From Planctomycetaceae bacterium (GTDB taxonomy: Bacteria; Planctomycetota; Planctomycetia; Pirellulales; Pirellulaceae), in NCBI GenBank assembly GCA_007121535.1, contig SKKK01000180.1, forward strand, positions 1 through 45,981: a stretch of DNA of 45,981 bases, read 5' to 3'. The notes under the pieces are model-generated. The model made no database searches. It had not been told where the DNA came from and worked only from the letters and a program-made list of their open reading frames with translations. Each line of letters opens with the position of its first letter. The first letter of the stretch is position 1. The position numbers were made by a program, and so were the translations under genes. Positions 42,727 to 45,981 of the stretch are shown piece after piece.

Positions 42727-45306
42727 TTAGGGTTCCCAACGCGGTTCGACTCCCAGCAAGTGCCTGACAAAAAAGTCTTGACGTCGGCGACTGCCGTAGC
42801 GCGTCTCGGCCGCTCCGTGTCCCACGCCCGGCATGACCAACAGATCGAAGTCCTTGTCGGCGCGGATCAGTGCGTCGACCACTTGCATGGTCGAAGCCGG
42901 ATCGACGTTGCGGTCGGTTTCCCCGACGATCAGCAACAATTGACCGGTCAGTCGGTGCGCGTGGGTGACGTTCGAACTGTCGGCGTAATGGGGACCAACC
43001 GGCCAACCCATCCACTGCTCGTTCCACCAAATCTTGTCCATGCGGTTGTCGTGGCATCCGCAATCTGCGACGGCCACGTGATAGAAATCACCGTGGGCTA
43101 GCAAGGCGCGCAAGGCGTTCTGGCCACCGGCCGACCCGCCGAAAATGCCGACTCGATCCAGGTCCAACGCCGGATCGGCTTCTGCGGCGGCTTGGATCCA
43201 CAAGATACGGTCCGGGAATCCGGCGTCGCCCAAGTTCTGCCAGCAGACATCGTGGAAGGCTTTCGATCGGTGCGAGGTGCCCATGCCGTCGATCCTGACG
43301 ACCACGAATCCCAATTCGGCCAGCGCCTGTTGGCGGTGAAAGGCAGAGAATCGTTTGGGGACGTAAGCCGACTGAGGCCCCGCGTAGATGTCTTCGATGA
43401 CCGGATACTTCTTTTCAGGATCGAATCGCATGGGTCGGAAGATCACGCCGTAGATGTCCGTCTGACCGTCGCGACCCTTGGCCACAAACGGTTCGGGGAC
43501 CCGCCAGCCGGTTTCCAGCAACGCACTCCAATCCGCTTGCTCCAGCACGCAGATCAACCGGCCGTCCCGAACGCAACGCAACTCGATCACCGGCGGCGAA
43601 TCGACTCGCGACCACGTGGCGATCAGCCAGCGGCGATCGGGCGAAAATTGCACCGTATGCGTCCCGTCGCTCGCGGTCAGCACGACCAGATTGGAACCGT
43701 CGAAGTCGACGCGGGCATGGTGCAAGAAATACGGATCCTGCTCGGACCGGATACCCCCGGCTGCAAACCAGATTTGCCGTTGTTCCACGTCCACGTATTC
43801 GACGTTTCGTACCACCCACGGCCCTTGGGTGATCTGGTGCTTGACATCGCCGGTTAGCGCATCGATCAGATACAGATGGTTCCAACCGTCGCGTTCCGAC
43901 ATCCAAAGGATTTCGTCGGTCGCGTCCAGGTACCGCACGAACAGCTTGCCTGAATAATCGATGAAAGTTTCGCTGCGTTCCTCGACGATCGCTCGTGCAT
44001 CGCCCGTCTCGGCGTCTACCGCGACGATCCGCAGGATCTGGTGCCCGCGTTGATTGAACAGGAAGGTAAAGCGGCTGGAGTCGGGAGCCCAACGCAGATC
44101 GCGAATGCTCCACGGATTCTGAAACAGATCATCGTCGACCGGGATCGATCGCTGATGCTCGATGTCGAACAACTGCGGACGGTCGATGGCCACGCGATCG
44201 CCCGGCTTCAGATAGTCGTAGGAATGCAGTTTGGGCTGCAATTGATCCCGAGGCGATGACTCGATGTAATGTACCTGCCGTCTGTCCCCTGCCCGTGTGC
44301 GGACGACCACCAGACGCCGCGAGTCCGGGGACCAGTGGAACGGCCCCCGATAAGCGTCACCCTCCTGACCGTCGGAACTCAGACGAAACTCTTCTTCCTT
44401 CTCCAACGAGCGGATCCAGACGTTGTGATCCCGAAGAAAAGCCTGCCACTGCCCGTCTGGAGACCGCCCGTCACCACGACGCTTCGCGGGACGCTTTCGC
44501 GGCGACGTTCGCGGGTCTGCCGCAGGCGGCGGAGTCTCGATCGCGTACACTCGCTGTTGACCATCGATGCGAATATCCGGCAGATCCCGATGGGCCACGG
44601 CGGCGGCCAGCAGATCACCGCGAGGATCGAGCACCAACCAGGCATGGCCCTCGAACGTATGCTGCTGGCGCGACTGGCCCGGCGGCACCTGGCCGTAGCT
44701 CCGCCGTCGCCCCTCCCGGTCCAACCAGAACAACTCGACCGGATTGGTTGTGGTATTCTCGAATTGCAACAGCAATTCCTCGCCCGTACGATCGCTGCGC
44801 TCGGGCACCGGAGCATCATGCTGCAACGCCAGCGGATCCCGGTCGATCGTCAGCGGCTCCAATCTGGCCTGCTGACGATGGAAGCGGAATCGCTGACTGC
44901 CGATGCGGAATTCCACCGTATCCTCTTGCAGGTCGACTTCGATGTCTTCCAACGGCAGACGATCTTGCCGAATTCTCGTTATCCCGTGTTGGCGCAGCGC
45001 CCGGGCCAGGGCGTCGTGGTCGACCAGCATCTGCCTGCTTTCCTGACAGGCGTCGACCAGCACGAACTCGTGCGTCCCCGGACCGGTATCGACGCGGTAC
45101 CAGAACGATCGCCCGTCCTCCAACCAACGCGGACGCACCGCATCGCGAAATACCTTGCCGGCCGTCCGACGCTGCAAGCTGGCCGCGCGTTGATAATCGG
45201 CGCCGGATCCCTGACCCACCACGTCAAGGTGTGGGATCAGCACCATCCACAACATCAACGCGGTTCCCGGGATCGCACGACGATCCGTGATCGGATTAAA
45301 CAACAC
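42727..45306 (-). CDS. DPP-IV-like S9 peptidase with VHL beta-like domain
   Basis: An 859-residue exported peptidase. It starts at GTG 45306 (AAAGGTG eight to nine bases upstream) with a signal peptide ([20 protein letters not shown]). The DPP-IV N-terminal propeller ([39 protein letters not shown]) leads to a hydrolase domain with Ser725 in FGGSAGGQ, Asp in [10 protein letters not shown] and His in GVGHGAAE. At residues about 177-240 (44587-44778) a segment resembling the beta domain of the von Hippel-Lindau protein is inserted: [38 protein letters not shown]. This should be a periplasmic X-Pro dipeptidyl peptidase. Confidence 0.88.
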   Translation of the reverse strand: MLFNPITDRRAIPGTALMLWMVLIPHLDVVGQGSGADYQRAASLQRRTAGKVFRDAVRPRWLEDGRSFWYRVDTGPGTHEFVLVDACQESRQMLVDHDALARALRQHGITRIRQDRLPLEDIEVDLQEDTVEFRIGSQRFRFHRQQARLEPLTIDRDPLALQHDAPVPERSDRTGEELLLQFENTTTNPVELFWLDREGRRRSYGQVPPGQSRQQHTFEGHAWLVLDPRGDLLAAAVAHRDLPDIRIDGQQRVYAIETPPPAADPRTSPRKRPAKRRGDGRSPDGQWQAFLRDHNVWIRSLEKEEEFRLSSDGQEGDAYRGPFHWSPDSRRLVVVRTRAGDRRQVHYIESSPRDQLQPKLHSYDYLKPGDRVAIDRPQLFDIEHQRSIPVDDDLFQNPWSIRDLRWAPDSSRFTFLFNQRGHQILRIVAVDAETGDARAIVEERSETFIDYSGKLFVRYLDATDEILWMSERDGWNHLYLIDALTGDVKHQITQGPWVVRNVEYVDVEQRQIWFAAGGIRSEQDPYFLHHARVDFDGSNLVVLTASDGTHTVQFSPDRRWLIATWSRVDSPPVIELRCVRDGRLICVLEQADWSALLETGWRVPEPFVAKGRDGQTDIYGVIFRPMRFDPEKKYPVIEDIYAGPQSAYVPKRFSAFHRQQALAELGFVVVRIDGMGTSHRSKAFHDVCWQNLGDAGFPDRILWIQAAAEADPALDLDRVGIFGGSAGGQNALRALLAHGDFYHVAVADCGCHDNRMDKIWWNEQWMGWPVGPHYADSSNVTHAHRLTGQLLLIVGETDRNVDPASTMQVVDALIRADKDFDLLVMPGVGHGAAETRYGSRRRQDFFVRHLLGVEPRWEP

Positions 45307-45387
45307 CAGGTTTCACCTTTCTGTCTGTTGTGCCATCCGCCGTGGGCGGCTTAGGATCGGTAAAGAAATAACTGTCGTGTTTTCGGG

Positions 45388-45456
45388 TGAGCGGCAAGGC
45401 GCTAGCCTCCGTTCTTACCGTCGCTTCGGAAACGGTGGCTAGCGCCATTCCGCTCA
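45388..45456. repeat. Inverted-repeat element, GAGCGGCAAGGCG family
   Basis: TGAGCGGCAAGGCGCTAGCC then CCGTT pairs with AACGGTGGCTAGCGCC then CCGCTCA, leaving small bulges and a loop of about 15 bases. It belongs to the same family as 27511-27607. It sits between the stop of the PQQ-type gene and the start of the peptidase gene, both on the minus strand. Confidence 0.75.
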
Positions 45457-45475
45457 GCCATTCATTTGCCGGCCC

Positions 45476-45981
45476 TTACGTATCCGTGTTCGCCCCGCTC
45501 TTGGAAACATCATAGCAGTACAAATAGTTGCCATGCCGGATGTACAACCGGCCTCCGCAAACGACCGGATAGGCCCAACTGGGACCGTCACCCTGATCGG
45601 GCAGCCCGAACTGGCTGACCAAGCGATGCGCCTCCGGTGTACACTCCGCCAGCCCCACTTGGGATCGTTCGCTGAGCATGAACAGCAAGCCGTCGGCGTA
45701 AGTGACCGACCCCTTCCCGACGCCCCGGTCACGATACTGTTCCTCGCCCGTTTCCCAATCCAGACAGAACCAGATGCCTCGATGACTGGAACCGTACAAA
45801 TGGCCGTCGACCAGCACGGCCCCGTCCTGATGATTGTCGAAATCGCGATGGCTCCAAAGGGGTTCGACCGAGACCTGATCGCCGTCGACGATCAATCGCA
45901 GCATCTGCGATCCCGTCCTGTATCCCGAACTGATGAACGCACGGCCGTCATGGAAAATGGGCATCAGGACGTTGATGTCAT
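45476..45981 (-). CDS. PQQ-type beta-propeller repeat protein, 5' end beyond window
   Basis: C-terminal 168 residues of a protein whose frame stays open to the window edge. DINVLMPIFHDGRAFISSGY, then DGHLYGSSHRGIWFCLDWET and GEEQYRDRG, and YPVVCGGRLYIRHGNYLYCY are blades of the PQQ-like (BamB/quinoprotein dehydrogenase-like) propeller. Planctomycetes hold many such exported proteins, usually without bound PQQ and serving unknown binding roles. The ATG at 45964 is internal and not the start. The stop is TAA at 45478-45476, followed on the minus strand only by the intact peptidase gene further downstream beyond the repeat. Confidence 0.8.
   Translation of the reverse strand, partial: DINVLMPIFHDGRAFISSGYRTGSQMLRLIVDGDQVSVEPLWSHRDFDNHQDGAVLVDGHLYGSSHRGIWFCLDWETGEEQYRDRGVGKGSVTYADGLLFMLSERSQVGLAECTPEAHRLVSQFGLPDQGDGPSWAYPVVCGGRLYIRHGNYLYCYDVSKSGANTDT

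Overview
The window looks like chromosomal DNA of a planctomycete, most likely a Pirellulaceae-type marine member (Rhodopirellula and relatives). The reasons are the gene content (two formylglycine-type sulfatases, two neutral-ceramidase-like enzymes, S9 peptidases, DUF4159, HEAT, BON and LRR exported proteins, small lipoproteins), loose gene packing on both strands, and many short interspersed inverted-repeat elements. No rRNA, tRNA, CRISPR array, transposase or phage gene was recognised. The assignment is by gene style only; there is no marker gene.

Layout. 1-2306 (minus): a Glu/Tyr-rich lipoprotein followed by a Uma2-type nuclease cut by the window edge. 2673-5904 (plus): trpB2, an mtrH-family C1 methyltransferase, a small nitroreductase and an unlisted 55-residue Cys/Lys protein. 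5997-8873: a ceramidase-like enzyme with two C-terminal LamG-like domains. 9099-12918: a small surface-glycan island (GT-A glycosyltransferase, QueC-like PP-loop protein on the other strand, pyruvyltransferase, GT25). 13150-18085: HEAT-repeat protein, then, on the minus strand, a toroid/DUF4159 protein translationally coupled to pncA. 18665-22457: four-BON protein and a small lipoprotein, each with a clear terminator, then an exported methyltransferase coupled to a DUF971 protein. 22542-24011: a second ceramidase-like enzyme. 24012-27616: an LRR protein set between repeat-rich spacers.

27617-31221 (minus): sulfatase, remnant of an efflux adaptor, a divergent sigma-70 factor with a well-formed promoter bracketed by two identical 17-bp repeats, and algH. 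31405-36423: S9 peptidase overlapping a convergent fabH, a small exported protein, and an amidohydrolase that seems to lack an internal segment. 36551-40879: a large PcRGLX/YetA-like (PL26-type) protein flanked by two direct copies of a 172-bp terminal-inverted-repeat element, the downstream copy supplying its stop codon. 41083-45981: second sulfatase, a DPP-IV-like S9 peptidase carrying a VHL beta-like domain, and the end of a PQQ-type beta-propeller protein.

Together the exported hydrolases suggest scavenging of sulfated polysaccharide, lipid and peptide. The most unusual items are the sigma-factor promoter architecture, the repeat-bracketed lyase gene, the mtrH neighbourhood, the QueC-like zinc-site protein in the glycan island, the VHL-like domain in a peptidase and the small Cys/Lys protein. 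No single complete novel multi-gene system could be demonstrated from sequence alone.
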